This document shows, in pieces, positions 35,191-46,258 of a stretch of 64,000 nucleotides of DNA (the stretch's first letter is position 1; each line of letters begins with the position of its first letter). The stretch comes from Dipteris shenzhenensis (taxonomy: Eukaryota; Polypodiophyta; Polypodiopsida; Gleicheniales). Made by a program: the position numbers and the translations under genes. The notes beneath the pieces are model-generated. The model had not been told where the DNA came from. It did not search any database and saw only the letters and a program-made list of their open reading frames with translations. The DNA is taken from assembly GCA_047967505.1 (NCBI GenBank), contig CM106540.1; one strand, written 5' to 3'.

Positions 35191-35885
35191 TTTTAAGGCT
35201 CAAGAATTTCCTACAACAAGCACAAACAAAAGAGTTTTTCTAAGCTCAATTGCTATTATCATAAAGTAATCATTATCTTTATGTTGCATTCAAAATTGCA
35301 AAAGAAAAAGAAGACTTACCTTGCTTCCTGAACTCTGCGCTTACATCCTCCACTGCCAACTTTCAAATTCACAAGGTTACGCATTTTTCTATTTCTAAAT
35401 CTATCTCCTAAGGGTGTGGCTTTTCTTGTAGCTTTCCTCAGCACCTTCTTTGTCATCATGTCTTCTTTAGTTTCTTTCTGTAACTGCTCTTTCAATTTAG
35501 AGCTTTCTGCTACCTATTGGAATTTCATTCCCATCTCTTGTTGGTGGTAAAAGCCTTTGTACATTTCCATAGCTGTCACAAATTGAGCCTTGACATATCC
35601 AAGTAGGCCCTTATTTCCATCACCCACAAACTTCAGCAGTGTTGTTAGATTGGAAAATTGAGGAGTAAAGTTACTGATTGGACATTCTGGTTAAATGCTT
35701 CCATCACACCATAAATCAATATGTTGTAAGCCTTCTATCCTCATGTTCTCTCTTTGCATTGCACCTATTTGTGGACCCTTCCATTGTTTTTACACACGTG
35801 CATACTCTTCTTCTAAATCAATGTGGAGGTGGTAAAGCTTCTTTTTGCTGGATTGTTCTTTAGTGGCATGGTCCCATGTTGCCAT
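35191..35885 (-). pseudogene. 5' exons of an unidentified decayed gene, interrupted by Copia A
   Basis: From an ATG at 35885 a single frame runs 566 nt to 35320, where a textbook donor follows (AAG|GTAAGTC). After a 109-bp intron (35211-35319) with acceptor TTGTTGTAG, a second exon begins at 35210 and is cut by Copia A. The frame has three stops (35790-35792 TAA, 35691-35693 TAA, 35514-35516 TAG) but otherwise reads as a coherent protein: 'MATWDHATKEQSSKKK', 'LLKFVGDGNKGLLGYVKAQF', then a basic C-terminal part with 'RKATRKATPLGDRFRNRKMR'. The charged, Lys-rich, helix-prone sequence is not one I can place in a family. The frame also shifts at the Copia insertion point. Confidence 0.5.
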
Positions 35886-36086
35886 TTTTTTTAGCAACAT
35901 TGTCCCCTTGTCAACTTTCATAAAACAAAGTGTTAGCAATGGACTTACCATGATAAATCCATGTTAATATTTTGTGGGTATGTTTAAAAATTTTAAAAAA
36001 AATCTTAAAGGTTAGTTATGAGTTTCTGATCACGGAATCTTGTGGCCTACATAAGTCAACAATGATAAGTCCATATTTACCGCGAT

Positions 36087-36100
36087 AAGTCTATGTTTAT
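36087..36100. repeat. Left target-site duplication of the LINE
   Basis: AAGTCTATGTTTAT here matches AAGTCCATGTTTAT at 47465-47478 (13 of 14). The pair brackets the whole LINE with its insertions, and the right copy follows a short poly(A). Confidence 0.8.
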
Positions 36101-36110
36101 TAAATCAAAC

Positions 36111-36348
36111 ATGGCTTCCTCTAGCGATGGCTACCCTAGCGATGGCGGCCCAAATAAGGTTTCTCTTTCTTCTTCTCCTGAAGCCCTCATGGCCCATCCC
36201 CGTCCCATTAGTCTTGTTCCTATCAATCTGGAGTCTAATCAGATAGACATCAGCAGTGCTTCAGATATCGTCATGCAAGATCTAGCTCATGATAAGCGCG
36301 ATACCCCTCTCCCCCCCTTCACCCTTCACCTAGATGAAAGCAATATTC
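36111..36348 (+). pseudogene. LINE ORF1, first segment
   Basis: It starts with ATG at 36111 (MASSSDGYPSDGG), ten bases after the LINE start. About 79 residues of Ser/Pro-rich sequence run to 'LHLDESNI', where element B interrupts. The frame continues after 38461 ('FDNSNKVV'-like, allowing for the duplicated TATTC). I see no RNA-binding fold in this short part. Confidence 0.7.
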
Positions 36349-36670
36349 TGTTGAGAGTTGTGGTGCCATGAGCACTTGTAGAGCAAAGGTATGAGTAAGA
36401 GCAAGCTGCCACATGGCATGGAGGACATATCCCACATGTGAGCAAGCAAATGGATGTAAGTACCCTCACCTATAAAAGGGAGGTTCATTTTGAGTAATAT
36501 CAATCAAGCACTTTACTATCTCAAGATTCTCTTTATGAGTCCAAGCTAATCTATCTTGGAACCTAATTGACTTGAGATACATGTCATGAGCACTGTCTTC
36601 ATCATGTTTCCACACAGGCTCCATCCACCTTAGAGTGCTCCATAGATTCTGAGGCACACATGTTTTGTCA
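36349..36670 (+). mobile_element. 5' LTR of element B
   Basis: It contains a clear core promoter CCTATAAAAGGGAGG at about 36468-36482. The paired copy is at 38137-38461. Confidence 0.95.
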
Positions 36671-36682
36671 TGCTATCAGAGC

Positions 36683-38136
36683 ATAGGTTTAGTTCTCCTA
36701 GTTTAGCTCATTAGTAGCTCACTAGGATTGCTTCCATTCCTAGATTAGTTGTAGGCATGTCTTAGGAGCTCATGTTTTTCTCCTAGGTTAGTTTTAGTTT
36801 TAGAGTGAGTTTTTTCTTGAGTGATCTTTGTGAGAGAAAATTCCATCCATAGGCTTCGCCTCTTTTTGATTCTTCTTGTGAGAAATTCATGAGTGAGGTT
36901 CTTTGAAAGAGAGGATATGTATCTATGGGATTGAAAGGAAGCTAACATCCTGAAATAGATCATGAGCTCAAGGAGACGAGATTGAGAGAAGAAAATGTCT
37001 TAGGATCAAGATAGAGAGGGAGATAGAATTCAAGGAGAGTTTGATCGAAATGATTCAGTGTTGTTGATGAAGGAGTATATATTTCCATGTCCAATCCATG
37101 GAGTTTTCTACCGCAACGACAATTAATGGAGCTTGTCCATTGTAGCAAAGCATTTGGATTGCAGCAATGGCATCAGGGAGTGGCGTGGCTACATTGTTCA
37201 GTCGCTCCAAAGCGTCTCCATCGATCTCCCTGCGACCTTCCAGCATGCAAAAATCGTGACTGTCATTGCCTTCTCTAGTCAGATTTCTTTCACAAAGATT
37301 CCAAGGTTCTTTACCAAAAGACACATGGCAGGATAAGAACTAACCATGGTTAAGTTAATCTAACTACAGTGAACCTTGGTTGAGTCACTAGGGTTAGTTC
37401 AACCTTGGTCAATGGTCAATCAACCCAAAGAAACCATGGTTAAGTTAACTCACTAAAAATAACCATGGCTAGGGTAAGATTAATTAACTGCCACCTAAGC
37501 ACAGAGTCCCTTACTAAGCACAGTATGGAATTCAACATGTGAATCCCTGTGCCACATCATCAAGGCCCCCTCTTCTTCACAAAAGCTTCAACAAGCCATA
37601 ACTTGCAATCCAGGAGGAATTTGCACATGCTCCAAAAAGGAAAAGTGATCATCTTTTTGAGCTCTACGCACCTGTCAAATTAGAATCATTGTATATGCAA
37701 TTAGACACTGCCAATATTAAAAGAAATCAATTGGTAAGACCTTTCCAACAAATGGAAAAGCAACACATGAATGCAAAAAGCATGCCAAAAGTGCAAGTGT
37801 ATGAGATGACCATAGCACAAAACATGGCATCCACACATAAAGCATTAAGGCACATGGAAGAACAAAGCATCATGCATCAAGCTACGATAAGAGAAGAAGA
37901 CAACGACATTGACATGAAGCATTGAAAAGTAAAATCCTTGCCAACCTTGCCCATATGTTTGAAATCAAGCCTGACCACCTGAGAGTAGCTATGAAAGCAC
38001 CCAAGGGAGGTATTGACATGTAAAAGCCACACTTGACCACCTTAAGTAGCAATGCAAGCACTAAGGGGAGGTGATGGAATGTAACTCATATCTGACCACC
38101 TTGCAGTAGCCAAAGGATCATGGCACCAAGGGGAGG
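36683..38136 (+). other. Non-coding interior of element B
   Basis: Visible parts: a leader-like section with CTCATTAGTAGCTCAC-type short repeats (36690-36960), a region with repeated AACCATGGTTAAGTTAA and its complement (37340-37480), the shared leader block in reverse complement (TGCCACATCATC, then ATAACTTGCAATCC, GGAATTTGCACATGCTCC, AAAAAGGAAAAGTG) and, before the PPT, three GACCACCT...AGTAGC repeats (about 37972-38110). Frames of 60-90 codons have no recognisable domain. Confidence 0.7.
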
Positions 38137-38461
38137 TGTTGAGAGTTGTGGTGCCATGAGCACTTGTAGAGCAAAGGTATGAGTAAAGGGCAAGCTGCCA
38201 CATGGCATGGAGGACATATCCCACATGTGAGCAAGCAAATGGATGTAAGTACCCTCACCTATAAAAGGGAGGTTCATTTGAAGTAATATCAATCAAGCAC
38301 TTTGCACTATCTCAAGATTCTCTTTATGAGTCCAAGCTAATCTATCTTGGAACCTAATTGACTTGAGATACATGTCATGAGCACTCTCTTCATCATGTTT
38401 CCACATAGGTTCCATCCACCTTAGAGTGCTCCATAGATTCTGAGGCACACATGTTTTGTCA
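38137..38461 (+). mobile_element. 3' LTR of element B
   Basis: The partner of 36349-36670. It ends CACACATGTTTTGTCA and is followed by TATTC, the right target duplication. Confidence 0.95.
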
Positions 38462-38466
38462 TATTC

Positions 38467-40519
38467 GACAACTCAAACAAGGTGGTAGAGAAACAGATGC
38501 TCTACTTAAGCTTCTCTCCGAGTTCAAAACCTCTGACCAATAACTTCTTCAATCTAGTGCTGTCAGTGGAGGAGGAAGAAGCCTTTTCAATGCTCCGATG
38601 ATGCCAAGACAATCAGCCTAGGAGTAGCTCTCACTATGAGCTAGGAGAAACTTCAATGGCACCATGCCCTCCTCCACTATAGAACCCAAGAAGCTCTCTC
38701 CCGCCTCTGATCCAAATGCTACAAAGGTTATAAAGCCTCTCAAAGGTAAGCTTCAACAGTCAAAGTACACAATGACTACTTAACAAAATGACAAAATGGC
38801 TCTATTCATGCCCTGTTCACGTGCTATCATGGGATATATTCATGACCTCAGGCCACTTGCACTTTTCCTGGAAGTATGGGTCCGTAATTTCTGGTCGCGC
38901 AAAGGTCTAGTTGTCAACCATTTGTTTCCTTAGAAATGGTTATAACGTCTTCATTTTTGAAAAGCTGGAGATGGCAACAGAAGTACTTAGTTCAAAAAGG
39001 GATGTGGACCATTAGGAATCAACCTTTGTCAGTCAAGCTCTGGGAGCCTTCCTTTAGCCCAGATTCCCTACCTCTGTCTAAGGCCCCTATATGGGTTGAA
39101 TTCCATAACTTACTGTTATCTCTCTTTCCCCCAGATTGAGACTCTCGATGCCCCACTTGGCCAATTTCTCGGTGTGGAAATAGAGAAGTTAATAAGCCCT
39201 CGAGGCACCCTCAAGGCATGTGTCCTAATGGACCTTGCCTCTGACCCTCCTAGTGCCATCCCTATCCTCGACGGGGATGAATCTGAGGTGATCCAAAAAG
39301 TTTTTTTCAAGAACATTCCTACCTCCTGCTCCCTCTGTGGCATGGCAGGTCATCAAGGACTGTCAATCCATAAATAATTAAAAAAAAAGAAAAATCAGAC
39401 ACTCCCCAACAGGACCCTCAGGAAACCAAGGACACACAAATCCCTTCTAAGCAACTAGTCCCTTCTCCTACCATAGAACTATTAAATTACACGGCGTAGT
39501 GGAACAGAAACTGAACAAAGAATAGAGAGTACATAGCAAACTGGAGAGGAACAAACTTTTCCTTCACTACTGATGTAGTACAGATGATGGCTCTGTCCAC
39601 TCGTGCGCTCCCACAGTGGAGCTTAGATGGCAATCTAGACAGATACTAGGTGAAGAGCTACTAGCTGGAAGATCTTATCTGATCTAAACTGATTTGATAC
39701 AATGGACTGGGGAGGTCGCCTCTTTATAGCTATGAGGGCAGTAGTCAGATCAACGTGGTCGATGGAGTCGACCAGTCGACCTAGTCGATGGAGCTGACTA
39801 GTCAACCTAGTCGATGGAACCGACTAGTCGTCCATGGAATATTCAAGGAATATTCCCTATACCATCACCTCGAGGGCTTTTGCCCCCGAGCCCCCACTAG
39901 GGGGCCGTTGGCCCCCAGGCCCCAGCAAGAATAAGGGGCTCCCACACAATCACCTTTCTACCATCAACAGTCTCATTGATCGACCTCATCTGACATGCAA
40001 GTCAGGATCCATCCAGTGTCTTGGGCTCACACATGGATTCTCCTCATATGGGGGCCTTACAACTTGAGCACCTTGGACCACTGGTGGTTACCAGGAGGGT
40101 GGGGCATTGAGCATATCTAACAAGAACAGACGGAGGTTCAAAGCAAGGTAAACTTTGAGAACTCAAGGGGGGAGGCAGAAGGGAAAGGTAAAGAGGTCAC
40201 TACTAAAAGGGAAGAACAGATGGAAGACAGCTCTGGTGAGGAAAAATTTATGGTCGTCACCCAAGATTTCGAGGCGCAATTGGAGCAAGCAGAACACGAG
40301 TTAGTTGACAAAGAGGGTCCTCCCTTCACAGTCATCAAAGGCAAAAAAGCCACCAGATTAGGAAAGGAAAAGGCACAAGCTGATGAGGTAAATGATAGAG
40401 GAAAGGAACTAAGCTCAATTAAAAGGGAGAAAAGAAGGATGTCGAGAGGCTTCACTCTTTCTCCACAGAACAGTCCAGTAAGCATCAAGAAGAAGAGAAA
40501 CAAAAACACTCCTAAATGA
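38467..40519 (+). pseudogene. LINE ORF1, remaining part (DUF4283-like with a broken zinc knuckle), interrupted by a solo LTR
   Basis: Fragments in several frames match plant LINE ORF1. A part around 38936-39130 ('VQKGMWTIRNQPLSVKLWEP', 'APIWVEFHNL') resembles the DUF4283 RNA-binding module. 'CSLCGMAGH' near 39325 is the first half of a CCHC knuckle whose second half is lost. After removal of the solo LTR at 39480-40122, the frame continues without a break across the junction ('PSPTIE' into 'QTEVQSKV'), which proves the insertion. An acidic/basic tail ends at TGA 40517-40519. ORF1 proteins coat LINE RNA (established knowledge). Confidence 0.78.
39480..40122 (-). mobile_element. Solo Copia LTR inside LINE ORF1 (TSD AGAAC)
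   Basis: The 643-bp segment reads TGTTAGATATGCTCAATGCC on the minus strand and ends in TAATTTAATA (final CA mutated to TA). It is flanked by AGAAC (39475-39479 and 40123-40127). A TATAAAG lies near 39727 (minus). Its start and the word GCCCCCATATGAGGAGAA match the LTR of Copia E (52801-53521), so both belong to one lineage. Eight GTCGAY/TCGACY-containing words ('CCTAGTCGATGGA') form a short repeat at 39755-39835. Confidence 0.88.
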
Positions 40520-43500
40520 TGCAAGACAACTTCTCCTTTCTTAACATCAACATCCAGGGCATAACAAATGACCTCAAGCTTGCCATCCTTAAAAGGTGGC
40601 TAAAAATTTCAAGCCTTAGACCACGGATTTCTTAGCAATTCAAGAGGTCAAAGTTTATCGGGATAAGCTACATTGGCAACTCAGCCAAATTGATAGTAAA
40701 AGACAGTGGTTCTCCACCACCCACGAAGAACGGAGAGGTGGAGCTATCATGGGGGTAGCTACTCAGCTTGCCAAGGTAGTCACACGTCCACTACCCCTTT
40801 TTGAGGCCATCAGGCTTGGTGTTGACTTTTCCCATCCTCAACTTTGATGCCAGATTTTCTCTATGTACACCCCTAATGCCAAGAGGGAACAAGCTCTTCT
40901 TTGGGAGGGAAAGATCCTTCAAAATAATGCTATTTACTAGGTGACTTTAACATGGTAGAATCCCGCAGAGACAGATGGAACGGTATATGGAACACACTAA
41001 GAGGCAGGGAAGTTTCTTCATGGACTACCCTCAAAAATTTTGCGGTTCTCATTGACATCTCTGAAGACACTTCCTTCACCTGGACTAACAACCAATTGGG
41101 CCCCCTCCATAGGAAAGCAAGGATAGATAGAATGTACTACTCAAGAGACAACGTTGATTTAGCCATGTGTATTAAGTGCACATCCCTTGCTTCTCTTCCC
41201 TTCTCAGACCACAAACCAATCCTAATTACTCTGGACAAAAGTCAGGGAAAGAGAAGAAAGTCATGGTTCAAGGCTAACCCCTTCTTCTTTCATCTTCCCT
41301 ATGTCCAATAGAAGGTAGTCATGATTTGGGAAAAAGCTTTTGATGGCAGAGCCAATATAATTGAAAAGTGGGTTAGGGCTATAGAAAGAACAGGTACTTT
41401 CCTTAAGTCTATCAAGAAGCGAGCGGATATCACTAGAGCTGGTAGACAAACAAAAATTGAAGAACAAATCAAACTTTTGGAGGAGGATGAAACAACTCAA
41501 GGATAGGAAAGACTCAAAGCCTTCAAAGACAGAACCAGGATAGAAGCCACCATCGAGGCAGTGCAATCCAAAGTTTACACAAGAGATTGGTGGGCAAGGA
41601 AAGGTGACAGGCCAAATGATGACATGTTTAGAAGCCTCAGAAAAAAGCAGGCTCATGAATCAATAGATACCCTATTAAACAAGGGCTGCCTAATTCCACA
41701 ATCCGAAAGAGATTGGTTAGATTATGGTAGAGCACTTCTAGAGGATTCTTGGGGAACCTGAAATGCTTTCCATAAATAAACTCAAAGCAAGAGAAAAATG
41801 TCGGCTGGTTAGAAGGAGCACTATCCAAAGATTTGATTCCATCTTTTTAGATAAGGAACTCTCCCTTGAAGAGTTAAAAGGTGCAGTCACACTGCCATGG
41901 CAAGTGGAAAAACTCCTGGTGAAGATGGACTTCCCACCAAATTTTACCAATTTTTTTGGGTCATAGTGGGCCTGCGCCTTCTCCTCCTTTGGCATGAGTC
42001 CAAATCAAAAAGATTCCTCGACTCACGAATAAACACAGGTATGATTAAATTGATCCCCAAAGGGGGCCCCAAGGAAGCTCTTAAGAACTGAAGATCTCTC
42101 ACCATGCTTAATACTAGCTACAAATTTTTTGCTAAAGCCCTAGCCATCAGGCTTAAATTCAAAATGAAAGACTAGATAAGGGAAGAGCAAAAAGGTTTCA
42201 TCCAAAAGGCAGACACATCCTAGAGGCCATATTAACCCTCTGGGAAGGCAGATGAGACAAACCAAGATATTTGTTTTCTAAAAATAGACTTTGATAAAGC
42301 TATGATAGAATGGATTGGGGATTTGTTTAGTCCACCCTTCAAGACATGGGAGCAGGTCCTGGATTTATCTCATCTATTAATACTTTACTGAACCAAGCCA
42401 GACAAAGTGGAAATTAACGGGTCAATCTCCTTGTTTTCTCCTAAAAGGTCTATTAGACAAGGTTGCCCTTTAGCACCACTCCTCTTTGCCATTGCGGTAG
42501 ATGCTCTTGGCAAGCTCATCAAGGAGGAAGAAGACATTGGAAACATCAGAGGTATCCAAGTTGGAAATGGGGTACAGATAATCTGCCAAGATTTCATAAA
42601 TGACACAAACCTCACATCGAGCAATGACGCCAGATCAATTGAGGGTGTTCTTAGGTGTTTGGACACCTTCTGCACAGCTTTGGGCTCTAAAATCAATCAT
42701 GAGAAAATAGGGGTCTTCGAAACTAAGGCAGCTCCTCCCCAAATTCTCATTGATAAAGGATGTAAGATTCTCAAGGAGGGTGAGGTCTTTCGTCTCCTTG
42801 GGATTCCAATGGGATTCAGATGCACAAACAAAGACAGATGGGATTGGGTAATTGACAAGTTCAAGGGCAAAATCAAGGGGCAAAATCAATAATTGGCAAG
42901 GTCTGCAACTGTCTTTAGCCAGGAGAAAGTTTGTGCTAAACCACTACATTTACCCATCCATACTGTATTTTATAGCTTGTTCCCAACAAAAAAACAGTTT
43001 GACCAACTAATAGACTGTTCCAAAATTTCTTGTGGGGGAGCTCCTTAGAATAAAACAAAAGCTCCAAAGTTAGATGGAATTTTTGTACCCTGCCAAAGAC
43101 AGAAACGGGTCTAGGAGTGATGGATGTCAACAAAACATCAGCAAGATTTATGGCTCATTAGATTCTAAAAGCCTATCAAAATCCTAAATTAGTTTGGGCT
43201 TCCTTGCTGCTATTAAAAAATGTGAGGAAAGTCAAACCTGATCGATGCAGGCACTGGAAAGAGATTCCCCTAGGCTCTCTCCTCTTTGGGCAAGAAAGGT
43301 GTCACAAAAGGTTCAGAGCTATGGAAAGGAATGTGGAGAGCCTGGGAAATATGCGGCCTTTTTTTAAATGGAAGGGGTTTACAAGGAAAACATGCACCTT
43401 CTACAGTCAAGACTCAATCTGGTTCTCGATTCTATTCAGCGCGCTCAACCACTAAGAGAGGACCAGCTTAAAGAGAGGACCAATGCTCAACCACTAAGAG

Positions 43501-43715
43501 AGGACCAACTCTCAGACTAAGCAAGAGAGGGATCAAAGCCTAGGGAGATCTCTGGGACCATGGTCAAGGTAGGTGGCACAACGAGAACTTTCTCCTGGTA
43601 TCATACAGACTAACCAGATTCGATCTTATCCTTGTAAAGAAATGGCAAGCTCTCTAGACCGGAGAAACCTTCCCTCACTAGGTGGTGGCCTACTTCCTTC
43701 TATGAGAGAATTTAG

Positions 43716-46258
43716 TGTGAAGAGAGTGGGAGAGAGGTAAGGAGTATCACTTGCAGCTTTCTCACATACACAATGCTGGAATACACACAAAAGTGGAGGC
43801 TAAAAACAGTTTTCCTCTTATTAGTTGTGAAAGCCAAAAGAACTCTCTCTTCATACAAAAGGAATAGATGAACCCTATCTGTGGGTCTCAAACCAAACTT
43901 AGCTAACTAAGGTGGCATACTAACTGAGCCACTAACTAGAGTGCGTAAAGATAGCTATCATTCAGCTATTATTCATGGGCGGTGTACCAACCGCATCTGC
44001 AGCTAACAAGTCGGTGACATAAATGCAAAATGGTCACCTTGGCATATCACGAGTGGAGCTCGATATCTCAACACTCCCCCTTGAGCTCAATCCCGATTCC
44101 TATACACCAAGCAGGTCTCTGAACTTGCGTAGCTTCTTTGCACCCAATGCCTTCTTGAATATGTTAGGTACCTGATCCTCTGTGCTGACATAAACTAGAT
44201 CAATAAAACCTACTAGAAGCTTCTCCTACACATAGTGATAATGCACCTCAATGTGCTTTGTTCTAGCATGATAGACTGGGTTATTTGCCAAGTGTATACT
44301 ACTCATGTTATCACAATAAATGACAAGTGGCCCACCTATAGACTGATGCATATCATAAAGTAGCTTACGCAACCAAGCTACCTCACATGCAGCCATTGCT
44401 ACACCCCTGTACTTAGCCTCTGTGCTCAACAAGGCAACTGTAGGCTGTTTCTTGCTGCTCCAAGTGTAGTGAATGGCTGTAAATCCATCATATTTTAACC
44501 TCTATCCATAGGATACTTAACTCTGATAGACCTCCTGCGCAAAATAGGCTCACTACTAGGTGCTCTCAAAACATCCCTTGTCTTTTGGCTCCCCCTGCCT
44601 TAGGTTACCACATCCTCCTCCATAGGACTGGTTTTCTTGAATTTGCTGCATATTTTGATTTCTGCCACAGCCTCCAAATTGGCCTGCTCTACCTCTGCCT
44701 CTACCTCTTCCAGCATTTGAGTAGAAGAAGACTTCTTTTGAAGTTCCTCCTGAAGAAGATGCACCACCATTTCTCTGCTCTTTAGAAATTAGAAGAGCAA
44801 TCAACTCCCCAAAATCAAGAAAGTTCTCACGGGTGGCAATGGATGTCTAGAACTATGCATAATCCTTTCCTAGACCATTCAAGGTCACAGAAACTAAATC
44901 ATCATCTTCCACTGGCAACCCAATGGAAGCAAGTGCATTTGCAATCTTCTTCACCTTCATGTGGTAGTCATTGATGCTCATATTTTCTCTCTGCACATTA
45001 TGCAACTTGCTTGGGCTGCATTTTCTTGGCTTGCGTATTTGTGCTATAAATTTTTGTCAAAGTATCCCACACCTCCTTCGGCATGCTTGCATCCTGAATA
45101 TGCACAATCATAGAATCTGAAATACTGATAGACAGCCAGTACATAACTTTCCTAGCTCTCTCATGCTAGCCTTTAAATGCCTACAACTCCTGTTGATTGG
45201 GAACATTAGGAATAACTTGTTCTTGTTCAGCTCTAGTAATGAACTCCCAATAGCCTCTTCCCTTAAGGAAATTCGTCATTCTGAAATTCCATGCTGGGAA
45301 GTTGTTCTTGTCAAGCTTTTCAAAGACTATCTCTGAAAGAGCATCAGACCCCATTACAGAACACCTACAAAAATATTCTGTCACCGCAAAAAACACAACT
45401 TCTGCCTCACAAGGGCAAATCTGCAAAACTGACGAAAGTGCTATTTGACCACACAATCACTTCCTAGTGACGATTTTGCATCAATAGGCAATAAGAATGA
45501 TTCTGTCACTCCCAATATCTCTACACATAGGTATATGATGCAATTTCTATAGCAACTTTTCACCGACCTGCAGAATAGTGGTCGCATAGCAAAAACAGGG
45601 CACCTTTTTGAGTGCCTACGAAAAACTTCTGCCACCAAAATGGGCCCCAAAATGGCCTCAAATCAAAAAAATAATGTCACCAAGGGCTTTGCCCTTGCTC
45701 GTAGCATATACTACCCTCTCGCCACACCGCAAAGGGCATCCCAATCTGAGACAGTGCACTCTTGCACTTTCCGGCTGTGCTACCTGTAGAGATTTGCTCC
45801 CAAACTCGAAAAAGGAAAGCAACACTGATCCTCTTACCAAGACACCACAAACTTGGTTTGCTTTCTTGAGCTCCTTACCACGAACCAAGCTCTAATACCA
45901 TGTGAAGAGAGTGGGAGAGAGGTAAGGAGTCTCACTTGCAGCTTTCTCACATACACAATGGGGGAATACACACAAAGATGGAGGCTAAAAACAGTTTTCC
46001 TCTTCTTAGTTGTGAAAGCCAAAAGAACTCTCTCTTCGTACAAAAGGAATAGATGAACCCTATATGTGGGTCTCTAACCAAACTCGGCTAACTAAGGTGG
46101 CATACTAACTGAGCCACTAACTAGAGTACGTAAAGATAGTTGTCATCTAGCTATTATTCATGGGCGGTGTACTAACCGCATCTACAGCTAATAAGTCGAT
46201 GACATAAATGCACAATGATCACCCTAGCATATCACGAGTGGAGCTTGATATCTCAACA
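43716..46258 (-). mobile_element. Copia element D, internally deleted (TSD TTTAG)
   Basis: 358-bp LTRs at 43716-44073 and 45901-46258 (TGTGAAGAGAG...CTCAACA on the plus strand) differ at roughly 25 sites (about 7%). They are flanked by TTTAG (43711-43715 and 46259-46263). On the minus strand: PBS TGGTATTAGAGC (45889-45900), gag, a fused RNase H tail, and PPT CTCAAGGGGGAG just before the 3' LTR. Protease, integrase and RT are missing, so it is a deletion derivative of 2543 bp. Confidence 0.95.
44226..45354 (-). pseudogene. Copia D remnant: gag joined to the end of RNase H
   Basis: Gag starts at 45354 (MGSDALSEIVFEKLDKNNFP; 'AWNFRMTNFLKGRGYW' follows) and runs in broken frames to a Gly/Arg/Gln-rich tail ('NAGRGRGRGRAGQFGG', about 44730). 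Without protease, integrase or RT, the sequence passes at about 44500-44432 into the RNase H motif 'LSTEAKYRGVAMAACEVAWL' and 'YCDNMSSIHLANNPVYHART', ending near 44222. Adjacent retention of gag and the very end of pol indicates one large internal deletion. The remnant cannot encode a functional product. Confidence 0.85.

Larger units (their letters stand above)
36349..38461 (+). mobile_element. Non-autonomous LTR element B (TRIM/small LARD), TSD TATTC
   Basis: LTRs 36349-36670 (322 bp) and 38137-38461 (325 bp) begin TGTTGAGAGTTGTGG and end ATGTTTTGTCA. They differ by about six substitutions and two or three short indels, roughly 2-3%. Flanks are TATTC (36344-36348 and 38462-38466). PBS TGCTATCAGAGC (36671-36682, one mismatch from the canonical site) and PPT CCAAGGGGAGG (38126-38136) are in place. 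The 1.45-kb interior has no gag or pol. It contains, in the same element orientation as Copia A, the shared leader block (about 37540-37680), so enzymes of an A-like Copia may mobilise it (inference). Confidence 0.95.
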
